This document shows positions 45,721-56,193 of a DNA stretch of 64,000 nucleotides, piece after piece. The notes under the pieces were generated by a model. The model worked only from the letters and a program-made list of their open reading frames with translations, ran no database searches and was not told the DNA's origin. Position numbers and translations under genes: made by a program. Source of the stretch: Macrostomum hystrix (Eukaryota > Platyhelminthes > Macrostomidae); assembly GCA_950097015.1 (NCBI GenBank), contig CATNEN010000038.1:9000001-9064000 (forward strand). Reading direction: 5' to 3'. Position 1 is the stretch's first letter, and each line of letters opens with the position of its first letter.

Positions 45721-47631
45721 AATTTGCGGCAACTTGCAAGACCAAGACTAACTTAAACTGCTAACTTATGTGCTAACTTAAATACAAATACAAAACTAAC
45801 AAATCAAGATTGTAGTAGCACAAACTAAAGTCAATGTCTGTTTAAAAATATAAAACCAGAAGCCAATTTAAAATAACAATTTAAATTGTTCATTTTGTTG
45901 AGTGTGCTACTTGTTTCGCTTGTCCTTAAGGACTCTGAGCACAGAGCACATTTTTATTATTATTTTCTGGCACATACTTTGCCACTTTCCTGACATATAT
46001 CTAGAATAAACAGAAGAGAACAGTTTTTCCTATTAATTAAACTTTTCTGTTTAAAATCATTCTTTCCAATCAAGTCTATTGAGTGGCACATGACCCAGAT
46101 TGCCATAGCTTGACTGGTTCTATGGAAGAAATGAGGTTGCCACATTAACCCCTTTCTAGTTGGCCAAGATTGAGGTGGGAAATTAATGACTCAATGATCT
46201 CTTGTATTACAGAAGAGAGGAGAACAAGGGGATAGCTCATTGGCTATTATTTTACTACATTATTCATGCCTCAAAAATGTGTTCCTTTAAACAAATTGGC
46301 AAATTTAAATAAATTTCCTTTACACCACTGGCTTACCTTATCTCTCTATATATATAGATGCATTCTCTGAGTTACTCTACGTCTATAGTATTAAAGTCTA
46401 ATTCTCAATTCTCATCAGCATCTGTATGACTCAATTGTATTATAAAATATATATTGTCACAAAATATACAATATTTGTGGGTCTGTTAAAACACAAAAAG
46501 GACTACCACAATAGGACTGCAATGGGCCTATTGACAATAGTGGGATCAAGGAAGTGGCTCTTGTATTTTTTCTGACTTTAAGAGCTGCACTGATTTCTAG
46601 TTAATTTTTTTGTTCAAGTTCATTTAAAAAAGTAAAAAAATTGAGACTTAAAAAATGAATTTTAAAAAGTTTTAACATTATAAATTTATTGAAGGATCTT
46701 GTCTCTGTATTTTAATATAATTTTTAAAACTTGACATCGACTTGACTGAGGTAAAAGTTAATGGTCATGCATAAAATCTGAACTTGCATATCTTTTACAA
46801 ATTAAATTTATAGTTATACGACAAAACACATAGTTGGCAAAAAATAAAATGAAAAAAGATTGCCCCAGTCCCACTATAGTCAATGAGTTCTTGTTGCCAT
46901 TGTGGTGTTTACATGGATCCAAAATTTATTCCCAGTATTTTTTCCTTTTCTGCCTCTCTATCTTTTTCCTTATCTCCTTCTCTGCCTTCACTTAGCATGA
47001 TCCCTTTACTTCCTTCACTCATTCCTCACTCTTCCACTTTCTGTAACCAATCACTTAGCAATCTGACAAATTCATTGTAATATTGTATGTACATAATGTT
47101 TTATTATGTGAATTGTAAATTCTCATGAATATAATCTGTGTTATATTTTTAGTCAGTAATAGTCAATAATATAAAATTATTCTTTAGAAACTAATATTTT
47201 AGTGTGCCTCTGTTCTATTTTAAGAATTGAATAGTGATCTACCCCTCACAAACTTAAGGACAAGATGACTGCTTCTTGATAGTTAAAGCTGTCAAGTGAA
47301 TCACAATGCTAGGCAAATCAGCAATGCTTATAGACTGATCTCTCATTGGTCTTAGGTCTGAGGTAAATTTTCTTGCTATTCTTTATTGAAACTGATCTTG
47401 GTTCTATACCAAAGATACAAGTTATAATTATTTCTTACTCCATGCACATTAGCACAGGAAGATAATGGCTGCTTTGGAAATCCAAAAATTCAATAAAACA
47501 TTTCAAATTATATTAGGAGTTTACACCTGGATAAACTTTAGTGACTATATATTATTACCTAAACCTATATATTAAAATTAGCATTCCTACAATCAGCTTT
47601 TACTCCTTCACATAACAAGAAAGATTTTTTC

Positions 47632-47825
47632 AGGAAAATTCTTACCCCGAATGGACTATAGTCCAATTGCGCAGCTAAAACGCTATCAAAATCCGACATA
47701 TTGGCACAGATACTGAGATACAATTGTTTCGCTTGGTCAAATTGGACAAATGGTCAGTTGGACACCGCTAGTATACACTAGTGCAAAGTGGTGCATATCA
47801 AATTAAAATCAAAGCTAAACAAAGC
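47632..47825 (+). repeat. dispersed repeat, longer copy at 47.7 kb
   Basis: The right part matches 45632-45720; the left part (ATTCTTACC..GAATGGACT, then CAGACATATT-like) matches about 37440-37530. Confidence 0.7.
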
Positions 47826-49404
47826 TTTAACATTTAACATTCAATGTTAAAGATTATAAAAAGCTTTATTAAACAGAGGCATCTATTCTTAACGTGTATT
47901 AGTATTGTTGATAAATTGAGTAAATTGAGTCAATTTGAATATTTTCTCAAATTTCATCGCAGATTTCGATTTTAGACAACAAAAGCAAAAATTACTGTTA
48001 ACTTATAAGCCCTTTGTTACAAAGCAAAAACACACGAGCGCAAAGATGTGAATTTTAAACGCGAAAAATTAATAGGGCCAATATTTAGGTTGCGTTTTGT
48101 TTTTTTAATTCGTTTCGCGCAAGTTTAAAATTTAAAAGAACTAAAAAATCGATTCTCTGCGAGGCGAGCCGAGAAAGCCGAGAAAGCCGAGAAAGCCGGA
48201 AAGACGACAATGGGCGGGCTACGACCGAAGTCTTCATATTCATATTCTCTATTGTCATATATTGGGCAATACAATTTTTTAATTTTGTTTCTATAGTCAT
48301 GCATTTATTAAATGTATCAAATTTATTGGGTAGCTTTGCTGTTTCAATGACGTACGTAATAAACTTGTTTGTTGTCTGTTTATATGGTGCGCGGTCATTT
48401 CGCTGCAATTTATAGTTTTTAAGAAATTGTGAAAATTGTTAAAATGTTCCTACAAAAATGTCACTTTTTCTTGAAAGGCTATGTATTTTGCCACCCTAAA
48501 TCATGCCACACCAAGCCAAGCTGCCATATTACACAATTGGAGCCCTATTGCTCCTACCTAGGGATTGCAAAATCCTGGACTTTTGTGATTTTGGGATCCC
48601 AAGATTCAATCCTGGAATTTGGTCAATCCTGGGATCAGAGAAAAAACAAGATTTTTAAACTCTGGAATTGAAATTTTAATGGAAAATAGATGGTTAAATT
48701 ATTTTTTTCCAAGACACTTAAATTTTCCAAGAGCATATATCAAAGCAGATTTGTTATATGATATACTATAAACTCTAGTCTAGAAGTATTTTTGGGTATA
48801 CCATAAATTGCCAACTGGCTAGTTTGCAAATATTTTGCCAGATTCTGGGACATTGCAATTGCAAAGCATTTATTTTTTCAAGCTTCTTTTAGGTTGTCTA
48901 GACTTTAGTGTCATAGACCATGCCATACCATAGCCAAGGATAGTCCATATTCATACTCCTAGTAGACCATACTACAACTCCATAGTCCATGTCCAATATC
49001 CATAGATGGTAGAAATAGAATCTATCCATAGTCCATACTCCATAGATAATATAGACTATGTCGTAATTGTTTTTTGCATTTATGTTTACAAAGAAGAAAA
49101 AAATATCATAGCTTTTAGACCCTAAATCTCTGGATTCAGCAATCAATACTCCAACCTGGTTGAAAATACATTTTTACAGGGTTGATAATAATGAATCATG
49201 TCTAGTATAGGCCTAGGCCTATAGTAAGGGTCTGAGCCAAGATTTTTGACATTGGCAATCTTGGCAACAAAATCAAGATATCAAGTTAATTGTATATTAT
49301 ATCCAAAATCTTCTCAAGAATTGTCTAGCTACACTGTTAAACTTTTAGTCATAAAGATGCAACAATGAGTAAGCATAGAATTACTTAGTAAAATAGGGTG
49401 CCAG

Positions 49405-49708
49405 GCATTTCGGTGACAGGGCTTTTCGGTACAGTGCATTTCAGTACCTGCTAATTTTGTTCTGTGATCAGCTCCCATTATTTGTTCCCATTGTGCTTAT
49501 TTTTAGAAACACTACTATCATTTGCACCATTCCATTTTTCTAGTATTGCATCAATTGAAATTATTGTATTATTTTGGCTTAGCAGGTTGTTTACCTGTGC
49601 CAAAATATCTACTACTACCACTAAAACTACTACTATAATTCAGCGATACCGAAAAGCACTGACTGGTACCGAAATGCACTGTACTGAAAAGCCCTGTCAC
49701 CGAAATGC
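49405..49708. mobile_element. MITE-like element with 44-bp terminal inverted repeats
   Basis: Left end 49405-49448 and right end 49665-49708 are inverted copies (GCATTTCGGTGACAGGGCTT... with about two mismatches). The ends are built from GCATTTCGGT/GCTTTTCGGT motifs. No coding capacity in 304 bp. Confidence 0.85.
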
Positions 49709-50059
49709 ATGGAATCCATAAAATATAATGTCTTTGGAAATGAGATTTGTATTATAAATAATACTATTTTTTGTTAAATTTGACAACAATCTGATTAGAT
49801 TGCATTTTATTTTGACTATTGTGCACATAATCAATTCCAGTATTTAGTTTTTCTTAAAGAAAGTTATAGTTACAAGTTTGTTATTATCGGCATTTGACAA
49901 AAACCTAACTCTTATATATGCTACAGTTCAAAGCATTCAGGTCACTAAATACAGTAAAGACAACTTTTTAGTTTTTTTTGTATTTCATAGTCAAATAGGC
50001 CTAGTAAGAAGGTCGAGGCCTTAGTAATACATTAACATGTAAATTAAGTGCAATTTTTC

Positions 50060-50074
50060 AAACTTATTTTGCAG
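50060..50074 (+). promoter_or_regulatory. 3' splice acceptor upstream of the PAXX start codon
   Basis: A T-rich tract ends in TTTTGCAG at 50074; the exon then runs 22 nt to the ATG. It needs a 5' UTR exon or a trans-spliced leader. Confidence 0.6.
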
Positions 50075-50096
50075 TCTGCTTGGCTAAAGAAATCGT

Positions 50097-51469
50097 ATGA
50101 CTCTCAGTCTGATTGAAGCTGTAAAGAACAGCAATTTGGATTGCCTGCTGAGACAGATTGGCGCCTATACAATTGCCACCAATATTGAAAGTGATGGCCA
50201 CTGGCTAATCTATTTGTCAAATGGTGACAATGTGCTGCTTGCAGATCTTGGTGACAAAGAGATTGACGAACTGCAAAATAAGCTGGGGCTCAACAATAGA
50301 CAGGGTGTTGTCAATCTCATTGGGTAAGTTGCATTTTAAATGTCAATTCTTGTTTCCTGTCTTTTTAGATTTTGCTAATATAGCTTTTAAATATATTCGA
50401 AGTCTACATTTTTGTAGCTATTATTCATAGTCAATTTTTTGAATTGAAAAAATGCTTAATTTTAAAAGTTGCAATTGATATTATGAGGAGACTGGAATGT
50501 GATCATATCATAAATTAAAAGTAACTTTAATTTAAATGTGAAAATGTATTATACTGAAAATTTTGATTAAATAATATTTTTTAATAACTCTTATTTAATT
50601 AAAAATACATTTGGCAAATTCATTCTACAATCTAAGTGTTAATTTATGACAAGGAATTATAATACACTTTTGCGTGCAACTTCTAACAATTAGACCAGTT
50701 GCATAGCTAACAGCACAGCCACAGCTGTTGCGCTGTGCATATGAAGGCTGCATACAACAGTTCAGTTAATGGACTGGGGGAAAGCCACTTCCATCCTGAA
50801 CTACCCCAGCTAATGCTAATGCCCATTTTTCAGCTGGTTAAACTGAAGCGATGCAGAGTAAGGTTTTCTTGGTAAAAGGTTACATTGTTCCAGTTGAGTC
50901 GCATATCGAACCCCTGACCCTTAAGTTGTAAGTCCCATACTCTAACAACAGAGTTGATTGCATGTTAGTTAATAAAAAGTAAAACAACTTCCTGTAAACG
51001 ACTCGGCTTTTTTAGAGCGGCCCTGCGAAATCTTCAACAGCCGCCAACATCGGCCGGCGCCCCGCTGACTCTGCCCGTAGCCGATGCTCAGATCACGCTG
51101 TCACCGCCAGCTGATCTGGCCGCAGCCAGGCGCCGCATTTTTGGCCTGCTGTCTGGCCGGGCCCAGGACCTGGCCGGCCAGTTGGAGGCAAGCCGGCGAG
51201 ACCTGGAGCTGGCCAGATCCAACGACTCGGCTGCGACATCGGCGCTCGGCCTCGCGAAGCGTCTGGGCGTTGCGGCAGGCGGCGGCGCTGGAGCCGGTGG
51301 CAAGCGGGCAGTTCGTACTGCCCTGCCCGGCATGAGTCTGCTCAACCCGATGCAGCGCAAGCGACCGGTTGCTAGGGGAGTTGTGTACGATGACGAAGAT
51401 GAAGAGCAAGAAGAGGATAAGAAGAAAGATGCTGCTTCTGCTGAGAAGCCGAAGAAGAGAAAGAGCTAG
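50097..51469 (+). CDS. PAXX: PAXX-like non-homologous end-joining factor, 2 exons
   Basis: Exons 50097-50323 and 51016-51469 join in phase 2 to 226 residues plus TAG; human PAXX is about 200. PAXX is a nuclear XRCC4/XLF-family scaffold that binds Ku at DNA breaks. Seen: an N-terminal globular segment (HWLIYLSNGDNVLLADL, then a DELQNKLGL helix), a middle beta segment (ITLSPPADLAAARRRIFGLL), a helix that would form the dimer stalk (about 100-140), and a C-terminal peptide LPGMSLLNPMQRKRPVARGV (about 179-198). That last peptide aligns with the conserved Ku-binding tail of PAXX (SLINP...K.P.GGV.FD pattern). An acidic then Lys-rich tail with a likely NLS (KPKKRKS) follows. Exon 2 is far richer in GC than the AT-rich surroundings. 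The ATG lies 22 nt after an acceptor at 50074. Identification rests mainly on the tail and overall architecture. Confidence 0.78.
50692..50965 (-). repeat. SINE family 2, Lys-tRNA-type head, in the PAXX intron
   Basis: On the minus strand the head reads GTTGTTAGAGTATGGGACTT and, further on, AGGGTCAGGGGTTCGA. This resembles tRNA-Lys A and B boxes. A body of about 200 bp follows, including GGGCATTAGCATTAGC. Confidence 0.7.
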
Positions 51470-53006
51470 AGCTAAATATTTTACTCGGATAGAAATTATG
51501 CAAGCAAAGCTGATCTTGCGGTTTGATTAATTAGTTTGCTTAGTGTTTTTTGTTCTTTGTACTGTAGTGATTTTCAAGGCAGCAAAGTACTGTATTTCGT
51601 TTTTATGTAATTTTAAGACCAAAAGGAAGTTTTCTAAGCTGTGCGCTTATAAAATTTAACACAGTTGCTTTTAATCAAGTCTTAAAAAGGCCTTTTAATT
51701 TTCATTTATTCATTGTCTTCAAATTATTCTTATTTAAATGTAATTACAGTGTAAATAAGTATATGTATATGAGTTGGGCTAATGTACAATTATAGTAACT
51801 TGTTGGTAATTGTATTTTTCATCAAAAGTGTTTCAAACCTGAGCCTAGAGAGGTGTACGATAACTGATGCTTAGCTCTGAAGACGCTATGTGTATATACA
51901 AACGCATTTTCACTTGCTGTAGCCCTTATCACCTTTACTAAATATCGAGCTAAAAAGTGAATTCGTCAATTTCAGTAGCTTCCTTTTCTACTATTCTTTG
52001 AATTCAAAGTACAAATAAAGATGATCTATACTTATCTCTAGATTATATTCAGCTATCTCGTTATAAATTTCGAGAAAAGTTCTACATGTGCCATCTAGTT
52101 TTTGCGTCCTTTTATTGTCTCCAACCGTTCAGAAAAATTTTAGAGAAGAAACTCCTAAATTTAACGGATAACAATGTGAGCTGCCTGCATACAGTGCATT
52201 AGCAACAATGATTCCCTCCTGACCAACCTTATTTACTTCTATTTTGTTTATTAGCAAACTATTCGACTACTCTTTCGGTATACATTTTATAGCAGTCAAG
52301 GACAGTTTAAGTAGTTGTAATATATAAAATATGTAACGTAACTTATGTTCGCCTTGACAGTTGTATGAGGACGCAGTGGGATACGAAGAATGGGATATAT
52401 ATTAACTACATGTAGCCAACCAAATGACTAATCAGTCCACGTAGTGTATGTATCTGTGGATATGCACCATTCACCATTATTAAAAAAAATGCAGTGGCTG
52501 CTAATGTGAAAGAAAGAATTGCCAAACCCTACTTTGAGCAATCGCCTAGTTTATCGATCTTTGAATAAAAACGTTTGTGTCGATCTTTTGCCGTAGACGT
52601 TCATATTTTGCCGTGTTTTTAACTGAACACGTGCATCAATACGGACATTCATTTCCTGGAAATATTTTAGACTATGTTTAAAATATTTAATCGAGTCGCC
52701 GAGATGTAATAGCTATTTTCATATGCTTGAGCTAAGTACCACACTAACAAGGTACCAAAACTCCCTGAAAGTTGAATAGTTATATTTGAAATAAATTGCT
52801 TATTCATTCGACAGACAACATAGTATGTGTTGCAATAATATTCTAATCTAGTTGTACGAACCAAATTTTATGTTTTATTGCCAAGCCTAAGTTTTCCATT
52901 GGCATTACTCTAGAGTCTAGCTATCATTGATTCATTCCATTAGTGCAGGCATTGTAACTAAGTAACAAATAAAAGAATAGCTACTTAGCTAGCCTATCTT
53001 TGCTTA
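51470..53006. other. 3' flank of PAXX and AT-rich spacer
   Basis: Probable 3' UTR to about 52040, then AT-rich unique sequence. No gene seen. Confidence 0.5.
52014..52019 (+). promoter_or_regulatory. possible poly(A) signal of the PAXX gene
   Basis: First AATAAA after the PAXX stop, about 545 nt downstream. Another, less likely one lies near 52562. Confidence 0.4.
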
Positions 53007-53648
53007 GGGTAATGTATCATCAACCAAACAAGAATGTGTATTTTTTTAACTTCAAACCTAAGCTACAAATTTTCTATTTAAGATATGATGATAAATCAAA
53101 AGCCAAGTTATAGAAAACAGTTACATCTTTTTAAAAAGTATCTGCTTTTGCTATTTTATCAAATAGAAAAAAGTTATTCCTGCTTTTTATCTAAAACCAA
53201 ACAATGATTTTCATGTATCTTCAAACCAAACAGAGAATTAGATGTTTGGTTTTACAATTTGAGTGAGTGGTTTAATCTTATTTTAAGGAGTGAACTATCA
53301 TGAATTATGTAATTTGAAAGCTTTTTTCATGCTCTATAAATAACTACATTTATGGTCATTTAATTGGCAAGCAACCACATACAATCTTCGTCTAAAGTAA
53401 ATACTGAAAAAATGTTGTTAAAAAGTATGCTTTTGCAATAAAAATTTCTACTGAAACATCAATATCTTTCTTTCCTCTTAATGCTTCATTGCAAATCATG
53501 TCTCAGCTTGTAGATAATTTCTTCAACTTTCAAATTAGTTGTTCTATGAAACACAATAGCTTGTTTCTGTCTTGCACGAGACCAAGGAAGAAGTCAAAAT
53601 TCTTGTTCGGTTTTGAAGATACACTGTTCGGTTGATGATACATTACCC
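53007..53648. mobile_element. Tc1/mariner-type MITE with TA target duplication
   Basis: Left end GGGTAATGTATCATCAACC (53007) and right end GGTTGATGATACATTACCC (to 53648) are perfect inverted repeats of 19 bp, extended imperfectly. TA flanks both sides (53005-53006, 53649-53650). No transposase frame. Confidence 0.88.
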
Positions 53649-54160
53649 TACAACTACAAAAATTATTTTAGCCTTGTATACATTGTGCACCCACTTTTTG
53701 GGTTTTGTGGTCATTCACAATCACAATTGTGTAGTTTTCAGCCAAACAAGCTATAGTTAGGCCTATTACAATTACAACTTATTAGTAACAACTATTTTTA
53801 GGAAAAAGTTTATTTGGACTACAACACACATCACATCATAGACACAAGACATAGGTCATAGACTTAACATAACATAAACATACATATGTTTGTAACATAG
53901 ACATAGACATAAACATAAGCCAGTTTTATAAATTTGATAGTAGGCCTATTTTACAAGATTATGAGTAGGCCTAGGCTGTATCATGTTGCATGGTATGGCA
54001 GATCTAAAAATTGCTTAGCTTAGCTAAGAATATTAAATGTTAGCAGTAAACAATACTGTTTGATAATTTTTCAAAAAATAGGCCTAAACAATAGAGTTCT
54101 GCCATGACTAGGCCTATAGATCCGGCTATGATAAGTTATGGATATGTATATGGATATGGA

Positions 54161-54449
54161 CATACATGCACAACTTCCCAAATCTTAGCCGGCTGTGTGA
54201 TTTAGTTTTTGCTCTATTTATGACTTAGTTTGCTCTCATTTGCGACTTAGTTTGTTTCATTAATTTACAACTTAGTTTGCTCTTATTTGCTCTCTTTTTC
54301 TCTCCCCTTTTTCCTTTTCTTCACACCTCCCTTTTTTGTCCCTTGGTCCCCCCTTTGATTTTTTTGCGCTTGGTTGATTGGTTTTTGCGACTTACCTTGC
54401 TTGGCCCTCATTTCACCTGGCCGGGCTGGCCGGGTGTTGCGCATGTATG
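54161..54449. mobile_element. inverted-repeat element, copy A
   Basis: Starts CATACATGCACAAC and ends GTTGCGCATGTATG; AT-rich body with GC-rich right end (GGCCGGGCTGGCCGGG). It is 300 bp out from copy B, start to start. Confidence 0.75.
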
Positions 54450-54460
54450 GATATGGATAT

Positions 54461-54741
54461 CATACATGCGCAACCTCCCAAATCTTAGCCGGCCTTGCAA
54501 CTTAGTTTTTGCTCTCATTTGCGACTTAGTTCATTTCATTGCTCTATTTACGACTTAGTTTGCTCTCATTTGCTCTCTTTTTCTCTCCCCTTTTTCCTTT
54601 TCTTCACGCCTTCCTTTTTTGTCCCTTGGTCCCCCCTTTGATTTTTTTGCACTTGGTCGATTGGTTTTTGCAACTTACCTTGCTTGGCCCTCGTTTCACC
54701 CGGCCGGTTCGGCCGGCTCGGCCGGGTGTTGCGCATGTATG
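54461..54741. mobile_element. inverted-repeat element, copy B
   Basis: Starts CATACATGCGCAAC and ends GTTGCGCATGTATG. Same order of blocks as copy A (TTAGCCGGC, CTTTTTCTCTCCCC, CCTTGGTCCCCCC). Separated from A by GATATGGATAT. Confidence 0.75.
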
Positions 54742-56193
54742 ATGGATATGATTATGGGAAATTAATCTAGTTTCTATATCTTGAGTTCTCAAATATAGTT
54801 TGCACTGAAGTGATGTTAGTAAAACAAATTGCACAGATACAATAAAGACAACAAGAAAATATAGAAATATTTAAAGCTTTTTAGAAAGAAAACTTTTGAT
54901 TGTTAGTAGGGATGTAAAGATGAACAAGATGTCACAAGATTTGTTACAAAGGTACTTCTTTAGACTGCCTATGATAGATGCTCTTAATTCCCTTCTGTGG
55001 CATTGCAAGCTTCATCTCCTAATATTTTAATTCAATGTGTCGGTTGTAGGTTAGTGGGGAGATGGTTTCACCTAAACCTTTTGATTCTCAGGAAGGGCTT
55101 GAAATGTCATTGGCCACACTATCTTTATAGTCTACTCACTTTTATTGAGTAGAAAAATACTTAAAAGAAAACAAATGAAAAACAAAAATCCATGAACCAT
55201 GAAATGCATTATAAGGAAGTTGTGCCATGCAGAGAACAGAATACAGTACAGAGAGAAAACAATGGTAACATGTATAACTTAAACATTGTAATACTTTGTT
55301 GCAATATATATACATGCAATCTCTATCTAAAAAGTAGCTAGTTAGCATGTTTAATTCTAACAGCTTAATGTCTAGTATAAAAACCACTGATTTAGTTATT
55401 ATTACAGCCTTAAATAAAAAACCTGGTTTCTTAATAAGTTTTCTAAAGAGTGCAACTTTATTGATATTTAGAATTAGAATCCCATAGAATAGGGTTATTA
55501 ATTAACTTTACTATGATGTTAACATTAATATGATTATAAATAGCATTATGTTCTATAAATTGTTGTGTACACCATGCAGATATAGTAGAATTTGCCTTAA
55601 GATATTTAGTTTTAGACATTTAGAGTTGTTTATACAATACTCACAATGTTAAAAATGGTAATAAAGCAGAAAACTTAACCTCCCATTGCTTACAAAAGTA
55701 TTCAATTCTTTTTTGCTTTAAAGTAGCTGAAGTAGATAACAAGAAAGTGTTTTTTTTTTAAAAACAATTTCTAACCTTAAATTTTTTATCCGAGTCGCTT
55801 GTATTAATATTTGATATTTATCTTAAAATATTTCATAATTTTCAAAAGCTACAAATCTAAATTTTAAACTATATTTGTCATAGTTTAAGTTTAATTGCCT
55901 TAATTGCAGTAGACATATTAGTGAGAATATTATTAGTTAGCAACTTTTACATAGCCAAAATGAAATTATTATATCGTAACCAATGTTTTAGATTTTTTGG
56001 TATAATAACTATTATCATTTTTTTATATTGCTAGTTATTTTGCACATTTTTGAGTGCTTTTGTCATCATGAGTGTTTTTAAAACGTGACAGATAATTATA
56101 CACAGTTAAAGTTTTATAAATCTGATTTATAACAGCAATCTAAATGTGTATCCTCAGCAACTGGCCAGCCAAAATCCCGGCCACGTGTTCAGG
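54742..56193. other. AT-rich spacer upstream of the coiled-coil gene
   Basis: No coding or RNA signal found. The 3' edge has acceptor-like ends at 56135 (ATAACAG) and 56157 (ATCCTCAG) that may mark the transcript's first genomic exon. Confidence 0.5.

Larger units (their letters stand above)
45085..49404. other. AT-rich gene-poor region with dispersed repeats
   Basis: No gene supported. It includes a repeat pair (45.6 and 47.7 kb) and a degenerate CCATAGTCCATA-type stretch at about 48900-49050. A minus-strand 107-codon frame at 48085-48408 has no recognisable features. Confidence 0.4.
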
